Part shown: positions 5,663 to 5,794 of the stretch, piece after piece
Numbering within the stretch: position 1 is the first letter of the stretch
How the letters are laid out: each line of letters opens with the position of its first letter
NCBI GenBank assembly: GCA_964643485.1
Contig: CAZXRA010000071.1
Coordinates: forward strand, 1 to 5,794
DNA length: 5,794 bases
Reading direction: 5' to 3'
Source: Iamia sp964643485
GTDB taxonomy: Bacteria > Actinomycetota > Acidimicrobiia > Acidimicrobiales > Iamiaceae
Translations under genes and position numbers: made by a program
Notes under the pieces: generated by a model
What the model was told of the DNA's origin: nothing
Databases searched by the model: none
Seen by the model: only the letters and a program-made list of their open reading frames with translations

Positions 5663-5794
5663 CTAATCCTCCTCGACCAGGTCCAACAGGGGCAAGCCAC
5701 GCTTGACGTAGGCGCGCGCTACATTGACGACGAGGCGCAGATTGGCTTCGATCATGCGCTGACGGCTGGCCAGGCAACCGTCCCGCGCCGCCCG
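5663..5794 (-). pseudogene. truncated RpoS-like sigma-70 factor fragment (runs off the window)
   Basis: The minus strand from the window edge encodes 43 residues ending at a TAG (5663-5665). They contain RQRMIEANLRLVVNVARAYV followed by KRGLPLLDLVEE, the conserved end of region 1.2 and region 2.1 of primary and RpoS-type sigma factors. The LLDL(I/V)EE form is closer to RpoS than to RpoD/HrdB, which usually read FLDLIQE. In intact sigma factors this is followed by GNLGLIRAV and regions 2.2-4; here it reads Glu-Glu-Asp and stops, so the core-binding and -10 recognition parts are lost. Of the 43 codons, 8 end in A or T, against 1 of the first 43 codons of pcrA, which suggests a different origin. 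The 5' part lies outside the window. It may be a gene remnant, a transferred fragment or an assembly chimera; a functional sigma factor is very unlikely. Confidence 0.78.

Noticed and set aside
5112..5777. 221-codon minus-strand frame across the pcrA 3' end and the right edge
   Set aside because: It is antisense to the PcrA tudor-like tail and in a different frame from the sigma fragment; Ser/Arg/Pro-rich shadow.

Overview
The window is very GC-rich DNA whose genes use almost only G or C at third codon positions. Its gene set is a RipC-like NlpC/P60 hydrolase, a PcrA helicase with an RNA-polymerase-binding tail, a NUDIX hydrolase and an MprF/UPF0104-type membrane protein. Two of the genes have TAnnnT -10 elements 7-8 bases before the start codon and no Shine-Dalgarno sequence. 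Together this suggests a high-GC actinobacterium, perhaps from the Acidimicrobiia. That placement is inference; no rRNA or marker search was possible.

Layout. Positions 1-231 hold no convincing gene, but contain a strong GC hairpin (73-110), a dyad-rich stretch (124-178) and a low-GC promoter-like island (191-226). On the plus strand, 232-1434 encodes a secreted coiled-coil NlpC/P60 cell-wall endopeptidase. Convergent to it on the minus strand is a two-gene unit: a polytopic UPF0104/flippase-like membrane protein (1940-3067), followed 7 bases later by a small NUDIX hydrolase (1456-1932). The membrane-protein gene is divergent from pcrA (3271-5652, plus strand), a complete UvrD/PcrA superfamily 1 helicase. 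The roughly 200 bp between these two genes hold an 18-bp perfect palindrome and a 13-bp dyad.

The last 132 bases (5663-5794, minus strand) encode the region 1.2/2.1 core of a primary-type, RpoS-like sigma-70 factor. Its similarity stops abruptly at a TAG codon only 10 bases from the pcrA stop. Its third-position base use is looser than that of pcrA. It is a decayed or truncated sigma gene, or the window edge is an assembly junction with other DNA.

The four intact genes are housekeeping types (cell-wall remodelling, envelope lipid, nucleotide sanitation, DNA repair) with no obvious shared pathway. I see no CRISPR array, transposase, tRNA or defence cassette, and no convincing undescribed system. 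The most notable points are the truncated sigma fragment, the apparent leaderless starts and the structured divergent intergenic region.
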